From: Cryptomeria japonica
Taxonomy: Eukaryota; Streptophyta; Pinopsida; Cupressales; Cupressaceae
Direction: 5' to 3'
Assembly: GCF_030272615.1 (NCBI RefSeq)
Contig: NC_081412.1
Coordinates: 692,176,083 to 692,240,082 of the forward strand
Length of the DNA: 64,000 nucleotides
Each line of letters begins with the position of its first letter. Positions within the stretch are counted from its first letter, which is position 1. Both the position numbers and the translations under genes were made by a program. Below the pieces are notes generated by a model. The model was not told where the DNA came from. It worked only from the letters and a program-made list of their open reading frames with translations, and did no database searches. Shown piece by piece: positions 45,654-56,950 of the stretch.

Positions 45654-47649
45654 CTATTATCACTGTTTTAAAAATGAATGTTTTTAGTCCATAAATGACT
45701 AAGTTTTTGAAAATTTTGTGTCCAGTACGCCCATCTTCTTTCAAATTGTTTTAGATCCTAAGGGGTTCAAGGTTTAGGTTTTAAGTCGCTTCAATATCTG
45801 AGAAGAACCCTTTTGGTTTCTAATTTGCCATTACTTTATTCACTTAAGTGATGGGTCCCTTTATCATAAAAGTGTTTCCCCCTTGTCATTTACCTAGGTG
45901 GTCCCTTTTCAATATTTAATTTTTGCTCACTTTTAATATGCCTTTTCTAATGTTCGTCGAGCCTCTTAAGCATCATGCAACTTTCTGTTGATCTGACGGC
46001 CCGCGTTGATTCGCGACCAAAAAGTGCTCGAATATTAGCTTCTGCAAAGTAGCGAAATGCAAAAGTGGACCCGGTATATAGGTTTGGACTGAAGCTAAAC
46101 ACCAATCAACTTTCATCTAATTAGATAGACGGTGTGGTTTCGTGAGATCAAGCTGGATGTGTTTTAACCTTCGTGAAATGGTGAAAGATTTTGGTGGGTC
46201 CCCGAGACAAGCGATCTTCTTTGGTTAAAGAATGATCAGGTTGGAAAGAGATCAAAGACTCGCATTGATTCACGGCTGGGAGATGCACAAGGTTAACCTT
46301 CAATGAAATAGTGAAAAGGTGGCGAGTCCCACTAAAGGTGGTAGTGAATGTGGTAGGTCCAGCTGGCAATGATAGAGCAATGACGAGGCGCTCAATTGGT
46401 GGTCTATGGTGGGCCTGAGCAAGGTTGTCATATAAAGGAGTAAATAATGAGCAAGTTTTTGAGATCTAATGGCTCACGTGAATTCACGAAGATAAGATGC
46501 TAGCAGGCTAACCTTCGCGAACTGGTGAAAAGGCTAGTGGGCCCAAGGGATAGGCAGGGCATGAAGCTAAAAGTAAATCAGGTCTATTTTGATCTAATAG
46601 TTATCATAGTTTCGTGGCTACAAGCCAATGAAGAATAATGTTCATGAAGTCATGAAAGACAGGTGGAGATCACATGGAGGCATGATGTGGCATAACAGCT
46701 GCCACTTTTTGTAGAGCTCGATAGTGATGTGTCGAGTGACATGTGGTTTTAAAAGTGGTTGAGGGCCCGCCTAGGTGTAACTGGTAGTTATGTGGGAATA
46801 ATAAAGATAGCACATGGCAGATCAAAGGTGGAACCTAGAATAGTTTCCAGGACTAATGACCGACTGCCATGTGGCAATTTTCAACCTGAGAACAAGTGGG
46901 GTAACTAATTCCTGGATAAAGGGCCCACTTAAAAGGCATTCATCTCAAGATTGATCCAATGCTTCTCATTGTTTCGTGGCCCGAAGATGCCCACAGCTTA
47001 ACTTTAGTGAAATGGAAAAAAACCATTAGCCATCAAAATGAGGCATGGTTAGTAAGTAAAATTGACCGTCCCGGTTGGAGTTAAAGGCTGGGTGATTTGA
47101 GTTTGATCTAATGCTTGGCACGACCTCGTGAAGGAAAAGTGAACGACTGTTAAAGTCTGCGAAGTGGCGAAAAGGATGTAGGGTCCGACACTAAAGCAGA
47201 GAGATCAACAGAGATAAAAGTGATGTAAGTCCTCGTGATCCAATGACCAGCGTTGTTTCATGAAAGAAAAGAGCACAGGTTTTATGTTCTGCAAAATAGC
47301 GAAAGAGCGAAACAGAGGAAAGACTTAGAGAAATTATGACTCGTTGGAGCCAGTTTTGAATTCAATTTGGCCAATTCAATTCTGAAAAGAAAGCCAAAGC
47401 ATGCAGAGTTGATTTCCAAAAAACTTAAATGCCAACTTGTCCTGTTGAGTCCACATCAACTTTTTTGCTAAATATTGTTTCATCGAAGTTTGTTGCAGAG
47501 CGAATTGTTGCAGGGCGATTTTCTTTAGGTGAATAATCAGTTTTTTTGTGCTTTTCTTGATAACTCTTGGTTTATTCTCAAATACTATTATGTGAATTAC
47601 TTCATTGGAGGTCTGTGCTAGCTTCTAGTGGTATAATTGTTTGACCAGA
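45654..47649 (+). other. E2 3' LTR U3
   Basis: No coding sequence is supported over 2 kb. A loose motif of the form GCGAAATGGTGAAAAGG followed by GTGGGTCC recurs about six times (near 46170, 46300, 46510, 47000, 47160 and 47290). The stretch has drifted far from the U3 of E1, in contrast to the adjoining ORF1. Confidence 0.65.
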
Positions 47650-50600
47650 ATGGCACCCAGAAGAGAATTAACACAAAAGGTGAATTACCAGGACTGAAAT
47701 ATCTAAGATGATATTTTAGAACAATTAACCATTTCCACTAACGATGGGGCTAAGGCTAAAGAGCTAGTACCCAAGAACCCTTGTCTAAAAATTGGAGATG
47801 GCCTCTATGATAAGGGTAATTGGTTGAGGGACCCTGAAATAGGATTGTCAGGCTTAGGACTATTCATAGTCAATTTTGGGCAGAGGAATTCCCCAGCTCC
47901 TTTGAATGGCATATGGGAAAAGGATGTAGGAAACCTTGTGATCCCAGGTGTTTTTATGGATGCAGATCTATTAGCCCTAATTGCACAAAATTATGACCCT
48001 GTGGCAAGATGCATCAAGAACATAAAGGGATCGGTCTTGATTGAGATAAATGAAGATGAATTTAGGAAAGTTTTTAAACTCAGTGAGTCCTCTGATTTAT
48101 TAGAGCCTATTGACTTTGAGTCGTTAGCCTAGGTTTACAACACACAAAAGGATCATCTTAGAAATGGGCCACTGAAAGAATTGTTTGTAAAGATAGGGGG
48201 GTTAATAGTTGTAGGACCTGGCACAATGGAACCATTCTCTCTCAACTTATTTACTCTAAGAGCTAAGGGTATGTATTGGGCATTATGCCAGATCTTTGGA
48301 GAGGATGCTGAAAAGAATATGCCAACCCATTATATGTTAATGATTGCACAAATTCTAAACCCCTCCCTAGCAGTAACATTTGATTATGCCTCATACCTTG
48401 CTGATGCAATTCATAAAGGGCTAGTGGGAATTAAGAATGGTAAGGTGGATAGGCCATTTGGATGGTATTCCATGTTAATGCACATGTTCTTGTTCAAAGG
48501 TATTGATTACTTTGCAAAGGAAATGGACCTGATTAAGATAAAGGATAAAGAGGAGATGCTAGTACAATTGTGGAGTACTATTCTATGTTGGGATAGAGAG
48601 GATGCAAGTTATCTAAATTTTGATAGATGCTTTGCATCTAAAATTAGGATTCTTCTATGCAGAGAAAACCCTAGAATTCCTAAGGCCCTTTTGGAGTTTC
48701 TCAGACCAAAGGAATTTGTCGAGGATATCAAGATTGTTCACAATTGGGGAGACATATATTTGTACCTTGTGTCTACTATTTTTAGAGTGTTTGGGTTTAG
48801 AGGCACGCCTTATTTACTACCCTATCAGGTCCCATTGAAGATAGGGATTGCAGAAGTCCTAAGATAGATTGGAGGAGTGCAGGAGGTTGAGCTAACTAAT
48901 AGGGGTAAAGGGACTATTTTCCCAACTATTACCATGGCTCACCATTTTGTGATTACTAAGGGTGGATGGAATTTTTTTGAAGAATTCTTCAATCCATATA
49001 GGTTGTCTACTGGAGTGTCAAGATGTGCAAATCCTGAGGATTTTTCAATGGCATGTTCAGAAAAAGAGCAGTGTGTAGAGGTAGGCCACATCAATTTCAA
49101 TTCCTAGAAGATTTGATTAGAAATGAGTTCAGCCTAGATGAGCAGGAATTGAGGAAGGAGAAGTGGGTTGCATATAAGAAAGCCCTTGATTTTATACATC
49201 AATTTGACACTAGCTATGATCCTCTCTCTAGCTTCAACCCATTTGAGGAGAAAATAAAGTTCCTGATTCTTTATTTTGAAGACCTCATATAGACTTCAAA
49301 AGAAAAGAGGGAGGCCATAATGCAAAATGATTCTAATAAGACTAAGATGGTATTGGCTAAGCTTGCCTTTGCTAGAGATATCCCACCTAGTCACTATGTA
49401 ATGCACAAAAGGTCAAAGTACACTGTGATGATGCCAGTGACAGGTGAGCCTTCCACCTCAAAAGAGAAGAGGAAAATTGAAGATGTCATTGACATTCAGG
49501 ATTCCCCTAAGCAGCAAAAAATGGGAAAGGAAATTGAAATTGATGAGCCTCAATATTCTCCATCTCAGTCTCCTATCCATATTGGAGATGAACAAGCTGT
49601 GGCTGAACAATTATTGCAGCCAGCGAGTCTCAGTGAGATTGCCTATACCTATGAGGAGACCCAAGAGGGGATGCCCAAAGAGCCACCTACTGCTGAAATG
49701 GATTTGACTGATGGTGAATTAAAAGGCCAAGAATTGGACCCTACTATTAGGCAAGCTAGTGAAGAATTCCTAGCTAATAGCAATTTTGTTACATCAGAAG
49801 CTTTTATGCAGTTTGTATGGAAGAAAAACATGGAGCAATTCAGGGTCAGATGTGAATAGAGGAAAAGTGAATAGTCTCTCAAAAATACAACTCAGGTAGA
49901 AGATGAAATAAAGCAAGAAATGATGGAAGAATTCAAAACAATCACCCCTGAGAAAGGAAGAGAGATGGTAACAAAGGCTGGTGTGTTGATTCACCCTGAA
50001 TGGGATATAGCTAATGCCTTAGTGCTTGATGCAATGAGGAAAGAACCAAAGCCTATGGAAGGAGTGACATTTAGCAAGGATAATGCTACTCTTTTCATGT
50101 GGTTATTGAAGAAGGAAGAAAACAAAAGAAGGAATAATACATCAGATTCTAGCCTCTTAGGAGGCATGATAGTTAAAAGAGTCCAAGACACAGGGGTAGT
50201 GGAAGTTGCTAGCATAGTACTAGAGACAGCAAAGTTTAATGTGGCAGTAGCAGAGAAAGAGGCACAAGAAAAGGCTAATCTCCAACTGAAGTTGGAGACT
50301 GTTTTAAAAGCTTACAATGATGTTAAAGAAGGAATAGCCAATAGAGACAACATAATTGCTAGACTCCAGAGTCAATTAGCAGGTCAACATCATTTAGGTG
50401 AATCTTCTACACTCATGATAGCCTCCTCTCTAGCAAGGCCCCCTCCTACTAGTCCCATCATTGAATGCCCCCCTTCCCCTATGCCTTCTAGTTCCCAATT
50501 ACCTAAAAATGTCCAACATGAGTTGGAAAAGTTGAAACAAGCTCAGACCTTGGATGCAAACAAATATGAGGAGAAGGTAAAAGCCACCATTTTGAAGTTT

Positions 50601-51278
50601 GCTAACTCAGTCAAAACCTCCAATGTATAAACAAATATGAAGAGGATTCTTGACATTTTGATCAAATTCAAAGAAGAAGAAGCCACTTTGGAACCAATCC
50701 TGAATAAGTGGGTACCTAGAGGTAAGGAGTTAGAGCTCATGTGTTCCTCCCATGCAAATGCAGAAGAGAATGACAATCTTAGGTCCACATGTGAGTTTAT
50801 AAAAGAGATGAATATTCTTTCAGTGGAAGGAACAGATATAAAAATGAAAGCCCAACTTTATAGAAAAGAATATTCAGATCATAAATTTGAAATATTTCTA
50901 GGAGGTTTCATTGGTCCTGTTCAGCTAAAGGAAGTGAAGACTTGGTTAAAGGAGGTGGACCACAATTTGTCCCTAAGGATCAATCAGATTATTAGTACTG
51001 ATGACACATCCTTATTTTTCCAAACAATTGAGGAAATTGAAAAAGTGAAATCTCATTATGGTTTCATGGAAATAGAGATTGGGCATGTACGAGTCACTTG
51101 GAAGCGGCTAGAAGATATGAAATAGAAGGTTGCTAGTTTTACTTGGCCTAGTGATGATGTGTATCAGGAGTGGAAAGATACATATATGGGATAGAAAGAA
51201 GATGCTCGGGAGCAGTTACAAGAGGGTGCAATGGAACAACAAGCAGAAGAAGTCACAGATGCTGGAAAGGACCTATAA
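47650..51278 (+). pseudogene. ORF1 in E2 3' LTR, full span
   Basis: The start is the ATG at 47650 (MAPRRELTQKVNYQ) and the stop TAA at 51276-51278. The span is one base short of 1,210 codons because of a lost T in the run near 49039. TGA near 47697, TAG at 48130-48132, TAG near 49858 and a few others interrupt it. The TAG at 48130 (codon 161) and that near 49858 are shared with the 5' LTR copy. Domain order is as in E1: N-terminal region, low-complexity linker (about 49440-49540), coiled coil (about 50233-50390), Pro-rich stretch (about 50430-50500) and helical C-terminus. Function is unknown. Confidence 0.88.
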
Positions 51279-52172
51279 CCGCTTCTTGGAAAACGATGTT
51301 GTTTGTAACAAACTTTCTTTTGAATGGTCTAAAGCTTTTATGCATCCATGATATTATAAATGGATACTAGGATCTTGATCACAATAATTTGTAAGAAAAC
51401 TCTATAGAAATATATCTGGGATTTTCTAGTCTTATGGAGAATACTCTGAGTTTTGTAATATTTTCTTAAAATTAACATCAATATACAGACTATCAACTTT
51501 CGAGCCTAAATTTTGTGTTGTCTTCTGATCTATTTACAAATATTTACTATTTTCAAATATGAGTAATCTAGGGCTATTCATTTGAGGATTGGATTGTAAG
51601 GCAGTCTTAATAGAGGCGTTTCTTAGCTTTTCTCTCTAGGAGGGAAATTAAATATGCATGAAGCATTTCTATCAGTGAATTCCTTGTGGGAGATTTTGAA
51701 TTTGATGAATGCAGTCTAGTTTCATAAGGATAAACTCTTATGTATGTCAAGCATATGTGGGGTTTTAGAGAAGCTGGGGTGATGGTATGTGTGGAGATAT
51801 TTGATTGTGGGAGTATTATTTAAACTTTAGATGACTCTGTGGCCTAGATAAGCCACTGGTATCAATTGTGGTTATATTTTACATATCTTGTAGGTCAATA
51901 TTGAATATGATTATAAGATTTGTTTCTTTGTTTCAATTAGATTTGAGGTGATAGGATTCATTGGTTTTCAGACTGGTTTACTATGGATTTGTCTTTTAAA
52001 AGTTTGAAGTCAATTCACATAAGGTATACCTGCCTAAACTTTGGATAAGTTCAAAGTGTAGAAGGTTGTAAAACCTTGTCATATGTTGCTCTGAAGTTTC
52101 CTTCTCTTTGATCTCTCTTCTGCAGACAGAGTTTATCATTTTATTATAAGGGTTTTTAAGGGGAATCAGATT
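51279..52172 (+). other. E2 3' LTR, non-coding R-U5
   Basis: It is the counterpart of 3271-4185 and holds TATAAA at 51355-51360. No gene is seen. It lacks the last bases of the LTR. Confidence 0.75.
51355..51360 (+). promoter_or_regulatory. Candidate TATA box, E2 3' LTR
   Basis: TATAAA within ATTATAAATGGATAC, about 77 bases after the ORF1 stop, is conserved with the other LTRs. Confidence 0.55.
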
Positions 52173-52322
52173 CTTCCATATCTCATGAGTAGTCTACAAA
52201 TCCATCACATTAGTCATCTTATAATCTGACAAGGCACTTAACAATGCTTCCTTAACTTTAATATTTAATTCAATATCCTTAATGTCATTTGGAGTGATGG
52301 GACCTTTTTGAGGAGTATTATA
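52173..52322 (-). pseudogene. gag: Copia gag fragment, unrelated copy
   Basis: On the - strand this reads GPITPNDIKDIELNIKVKEALLSALSDYKMTNVMDL, a stop, then THEIWK. This is the N-terminal Gag segment of Ty1/copia elements that precedes the WKKL-type motif. E4 has a diverged counterpart near 57900-58000, so this scrap is from another copia family. It lies between the truncated end of E2 and the 3' LTR of E4, so E4 was probably inserted into it. Confidence 0.75.
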
Positions 52323-53736
52323 TGATGGTATGATGAAAGAATAAGTATCTGGTAGATTATTGAGAGGGGGGTGAATTGGTAAATAGAAAAATTGATACAA
52401 ACTTCCCAAACTCAAACTCAAACATACAAAGTAAACTTATCAATGAAATATACTGTCAAGATCAATACTCATAATAATACCTGTTCACTATTATAGTAGC
52501 TTAATAGTAAACATCCAAATTCTTTATCATATGCCAATACTTCATTCCTCAATGCTTCCAGTTATCATGCCTTATCAAAAATAGTTAATCAAATCATCAA
52601 TAAGATCATACCCATCAAAAAATTCACCACATGACACAAGTATTTACATGTCGAGAACCCAAATAGGTAAAAAACACAGTGATATGAGTCTCACAAGATA
52701 ATATCTGAACTCTTCTAAAGTTCACCCTGTTAGGAGCCAAGCTTGTTAAAGCTTTTACAAAAGTCCTGTTAAGAACTGATTCTGTTAGGAATCACCTAGT
52801 TAAGGGATTGACTACAAATGCCTTGTTAGAAGCAAATACCCTGTAATGAGTAACCTCAGTAGAGGATTTGAAAATCCAATCTAATAGACCACCTTGTCAA
52901 AGGATTTAATAAGTAATCAAGCTTGTTAGAGCTTACCCAGTTATGGGATTTCAATTCTACTGTAATTGTTAGAAAACAACATGGGTTTCTTGATCTGTCT
53001 GAATAGCACTACACTTGCTTGATTAGATCCATTTAAGCTTCTATCTGCCTTTATTCAAACTGTAGACTCATTCTCTGATTCGGCAACCACACACTCAATT
53101 GATTTTTGTCAACTCTTGCCAACTCTAAACATAACAACTTCATCAACCTTAAATACAAATCAATTAGGACAGTAACACAAAAAAAATCTAATCATCTCAT
53201 CGAGATTACAAACAAGTCGGTACAAGCATGACCATTGGATTTCATAGCAATCTCTACACATCAATCAAGAAAACCTCAACCACTCCTTGATTACCGCTTC
53301 ATCATGCTCAGTAACTCATCATGCACTTTTCATTAGATGCAATACATTTTTCTCATTCCCTAGACAAACAAATGTGCCAAAACATCTTGAAATTGTCTTC
53401 ATACAATGACCTTATGTGGCACCATCATTACCACTCAACATCAGATCATAAACCAAAAATAACCAATTCAACAACCTTAATCGGTTAGGGTTTAACAAAA
53501 ACAACTGGTAGGGTTTACAAGTTACATAACATAGGAATGGTTTAACCTTTTACTCTGATTACCGGTTCAACTCACAAACTTAAATACTGGTTTACAATAA
53601 CCTTCACAAAGCTCTTTCTACTAGTTATAAGACAATATCAACAATAACAAAAATATTAGGAATATCATTACCAGTACAATTGACATCAATGACAACATAA
53701 CATATCATTAATGAAATCTTCATGCAAATGCCAACA
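52323..53736 (-). repeat. E4 3' LTR, 1,414 bp
   Basis: It starts (+ strand view) TGATGGTATGATG, matching 58194, and ends CCAACA at 53736. It has an array of CTGTTAGAAG- and CTTGTTAAAG-like blocks at about 52725-52960, as in E3. Confidence 0.92.
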
Positions 53737-53750
53737 ATTTCCCCCTTTGA
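53737..53750 (-). promoter_or_regulatory. E4 polypurine tract
   Basis: On the - strand TCAAAGGGGGAAAT directly precedes TGTTGG. Confidence 0.85.
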
Positions 53751-54068
53751 CATTGATGGCAATAGAAATATCAACACCATTTCTTTGCTACTATGATTGT
53801 GAATAGGAATCCTAGTTTACATTACCAAGTATTCACATGCTCTCTCTGTCTTCAATCTGTCACTAGTTTTCCTTCCCATAATCACATAATTCTTCCCCCC
53901 ATTTGACAATAATTCCAAAGTGAAAGTAAAACATGTAATTTCAAATTTTCATTGTGCATCAACAACATACTATAACTTGATGCTCCCCTTGTGGAATACA
54001 TCCACTTCTAGATCAACCCTTGTAAAATTTTGCAAGGGATTCGGGTACTGATGCACTCAACATCATGT

Positions 54069-55703
54069 TCAACTAACTTCATAAAGAGGGACAACCCCTA
54101 AATAACTTCTAAGATACTCAAAAGTAGTCTTAGGCATTGGTTTGGTAAAAATATCTACAAGCTACTTCTTGGTAGAAATAAGCTCTAAGAGAACATCTTT
54201 ACTCTAAACTTTTTCCCTCAATAAATGATACTTCAATTCAATGTGCTTGGTTTGTGCATGCAAAACAAGATTCTTGGAAATATTTATGGCACTTGTGTTA
54301 TCACATAAAATCTTTATAAGTTCTGAAATCTTCATCTTAAAACCTTCCAAAATGCGCCTCATCCAAATAGCCTGTGTGCAATTCATATAGCTACAATATA
54401 CTTAGCTTCAGCAGTATATTGTGAACTACAACTCTATTTTTTACTACTCCATGAAACAAGCCTTCCTCCAAGAAAAAATGCTCCACTGGTTGTGGTTTTC
54501 TGGTCATCAACATTTTCTACCCAATCAACATCTGTGTATGCCTTTAAATCAAAGTTTCCTCCATACGGATACCATAATCCATAGTCAATAGTACCTTTTA
54601 GGTATCAAAAGATTCTGTTGGTTTCTATCAGGTGTCTCTCCTTAGGATTCTTCTAGAATCTAGCAACTATGCCAACCGCATGGGCTATGTCTGGTCTGCT
54701 ATGAACAACATAGTGCAATTTACCAATCATTGACTTGTATTCCTTCTCATCAACAGACTTAGATTCATCTTCCTTGGACAACTTACAACCTGTAACCATT
54801 GGTGTCCCAACTGGTTTACAGTCATTCATTCCAAATGTCTTCAAAACCTCTTTCACATACTTAGACTGTAATGAAGATACCATTCTTCATTTATTGTATT
54901 TGCAAGCCTGTGAATTTTTTTATTTCTCCTACTAAAGACATTTCAAACTCATTTTTCATTTCATCTGCAAAACTGTTTCTCATGACATCATTACCTCCAA
55001 ATATATTATCATCAACAAATACATCACTGACTAGTATTTTATCTACTTCAGACTTGAGATATATGTTACTATCATCACTAGTTCTCATAAAGCCTATCTT
55101 CATTAGATGTGTATGAAGCCTTTCATACCATGCTCTGGGTGCCTTCTTTAATCCATATAAAGCCTTATGCAATCTGCATACCATGTCTTTCTCATCAGTC
55201 AAAACATAACCATCTAGTTTCTCTATGTATACCTCTTCTTCCAATATTCCATTCAAAAATACAGACTTAACATCCATCTGATATACCTTAAACTTTTTAT
55301 GGGCTACAAATGTAAGTAAAGTTTTGACACCTTCTAGTCTTTCTACTGGTGCAAACGTTTCACCATAATCTTCTCCTTCTTCCTATGCATAACCCTTGTA
55401 GACTAATCTTGCCTTGTTGCAAACTACAACACCATCTTCATTCAACTTGATCCTGTATACCCATTTAGTACCTATAACATTCTTATTTACCGGTTGGGGT
55501 ACTAGGGTCCAAGTGTTGTTCTTCTCAATTTGATCCAATTCCTCCTCCATAGCTTTAACCCAATGGTCATCACCAAATGCCTCCTTATCAGTTATTGGTT
55601 CAATGATGGATTTCATGCAATAATTCTCTCTTATTCTTCTTTTGGTTAGCACTCCAACATCCTTATCTCCTATAATTTGCTCAGGATTGTGATTCAGTCT
55701 CAC
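54069..55703 (-). pseudogene. pol: E4 reverse transcriptase and RNase H
   Basis: RT blocks: [17 protein letters not shown] (about 55450), MDVKSVFLNG (about 55270), [21 protein letters not shown] (about 55150), and catalytic FVDDN (about 55000), where both Asp residues remain but Tyr is Phe. RNase H blocks include CDNTSAINISKN (about 54290) and DIFTKPMP (about 54140). The TGA at 54069-54071 ends pol. Stops and small indels break it near 54390-54650, 54885 and 55280-55390. Confidence 0.9.
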
Positions 55704-55749
55704 ATATCTAGGAATAACATGATCATTATCTCAGGTTAATCTTCTTCAT

Positions 55750-56939
55750 TGTCATCATCATCTTCTGAATTTATCTATTCTGATTGAAGTGGTGCATCAG
55801 AATTTGCTTTGTCGGTTTCAAATTTCACAGTTTTTGGTTCCGAAAATTAAATGCAAGGATCTTCATCCTTTTACTTTGAATTGGTTCCTTTTGAGACTTC
55901 AGGAAATTCATCCACTCGAACATCAACACTCTCAACAATTCTCCATGTCCAGTTGTTAAAACATTTGTAGGCCTTACTCTTGGTGGAATCTCCAAGAAAT
56001 ATGCCTTCATCACTCTTGGTCTTAAATTTTCTAATGTAATCACCTCTCTTAATAAAACAGTTGCTTCCAAATATCTTAAAATAGCTAACATTAGGTGATC
56101 TTCCATACCAATATTCATAAGGATTCTTTTCCTTACCTCTCTTTACCAAAACCTGGTTCATTGTGTAGATAGCTATGTTGATAGCTTCTCTCCAAAAGGT
56201 TTTCGACACACCTCCTTGTATCAACATTTTCCTAGTAGCTTCAACAACTGACCAGTTGTTCCTTTCTGTGATACCATTCTGTTGTGGTGTCCTTAGTGCA
56301 AAAACATGTCGTTTGATACCATTCTCTTCACAGTACCTAATGAATTCCTCAAAAGTAAATTCACCACCTTGATCTATCCTCGGACATTTTATCTTCATAC
56401 CACTCTCTTTCTCAGTTAAGGCCCTAAATGCCTTGAACTTACCAAAAGCTTTAGTGTTATCCTTCAAAAATGTGACCCACGTCATCCTTGAGCAATCATT
56501 AGTGAGAATCATAAAATGACTATCACCTTGCATGATTTTTGTTCTTATTGGTCCACAAAGATTAGTATGAACCAAATCTAATAAGTGCTCCGCTGAAAAA
56601 GGATTTTCTTTTGAAAGTTGAAGAAGTCATCTTTCCTAATTGACATTCTTTGCAAAGATCATTAACCAATTTGTCTAACTGGGGCAAACCTCTCACTGCC
56701 TTGGACTTACTCACTTTAACAATGTTATCAAAGTTTATATGACAAAATCTCCTATGCCAAAGCCAACTATCATCTATTTTAGCAATAAAATAGTTGCTAA
56801 CTTTAGAATTAAGATGAAACAAGTTACCTTTAGTTTGTTTCCTAGTTGCAATCAATTCACCTTTATTGTCAAAGATTTTGCACATACCATTTTTAAACTC
56901 TAGTGGGTATCCTTTTTCATTGAGTTGTGCCACACTCAA
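55750..56939 (-). pseudogene. int: E4 integrase
   Basis: HHCC module: WHRRFCHINFDN and LCKECQLGKM (about 56640-56770), complete. Core: Asp in VHTNLCGPI is changed (TDLCGP is usual), Asp in RIDQGGEF is kept, and the ERNNWSVVEATRKM region contains the Glu. The frame shifts near 56570. The C-terminal block GIFLGDSTKSKAYKCF is typical of copia. Confidence 0.88.
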
Positions 56940-56950
56940 AAGATTGTTCT

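Larger units (their letters stand above)
1..52172 (+). mobile_element. E2: Tat/Ogre-like Ty3/gypsy element, interrupted
   Basis: This is one + strand LTR retrotransposon cut into pieces by later insertions. Its parts run in order: 5' LTR with ORF1 (1-4185), PBS (4190), gag, protease, upstream RNase H, RT start (to 8627), RT middle (about 36484-36721), RT end, RNase H remnant and integrase (43111-45512), and 3' LTR with ORF1 (about 45654-52172). The two outer ORF1 copies share subfamily residues and a stop codon at ORF1 codon 161, and they are much closer to each other than to the copies in E1. That supports one element with two LTRs. The RT reading resumes in register after E1. Without insertions the element would exceed 17 kb. 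The Tat/Ogre assignment rests on size, extra ORF and extra RNase H, not on a phylogeny. Confidence 0.85.
45654..52172 (+). repeat. E2 3' LTR (about 6.5 kb, last bases missing)
   Basis: It starts at TATTATCACTG and is cut at GGAATCAGATT, about 15-20 bases short of the expected AACAACA end seen at 4185. It contains U3 (45654-47649), ORF1 (47650-51278) and R-U5 (51279-52172). Confidence 0.9.

Noticed and set aside
43111-52172. A fourth, separate Tat-like element starting at 43111
   Set aside because: The reading frame, order of domains and LTR subfamily (shared stop at ORF1 codon 161, high ORF1 similarity to 1-3270) fit the second half of E2. A chimera cannot be fully excluded because of the 110-bp repeat.
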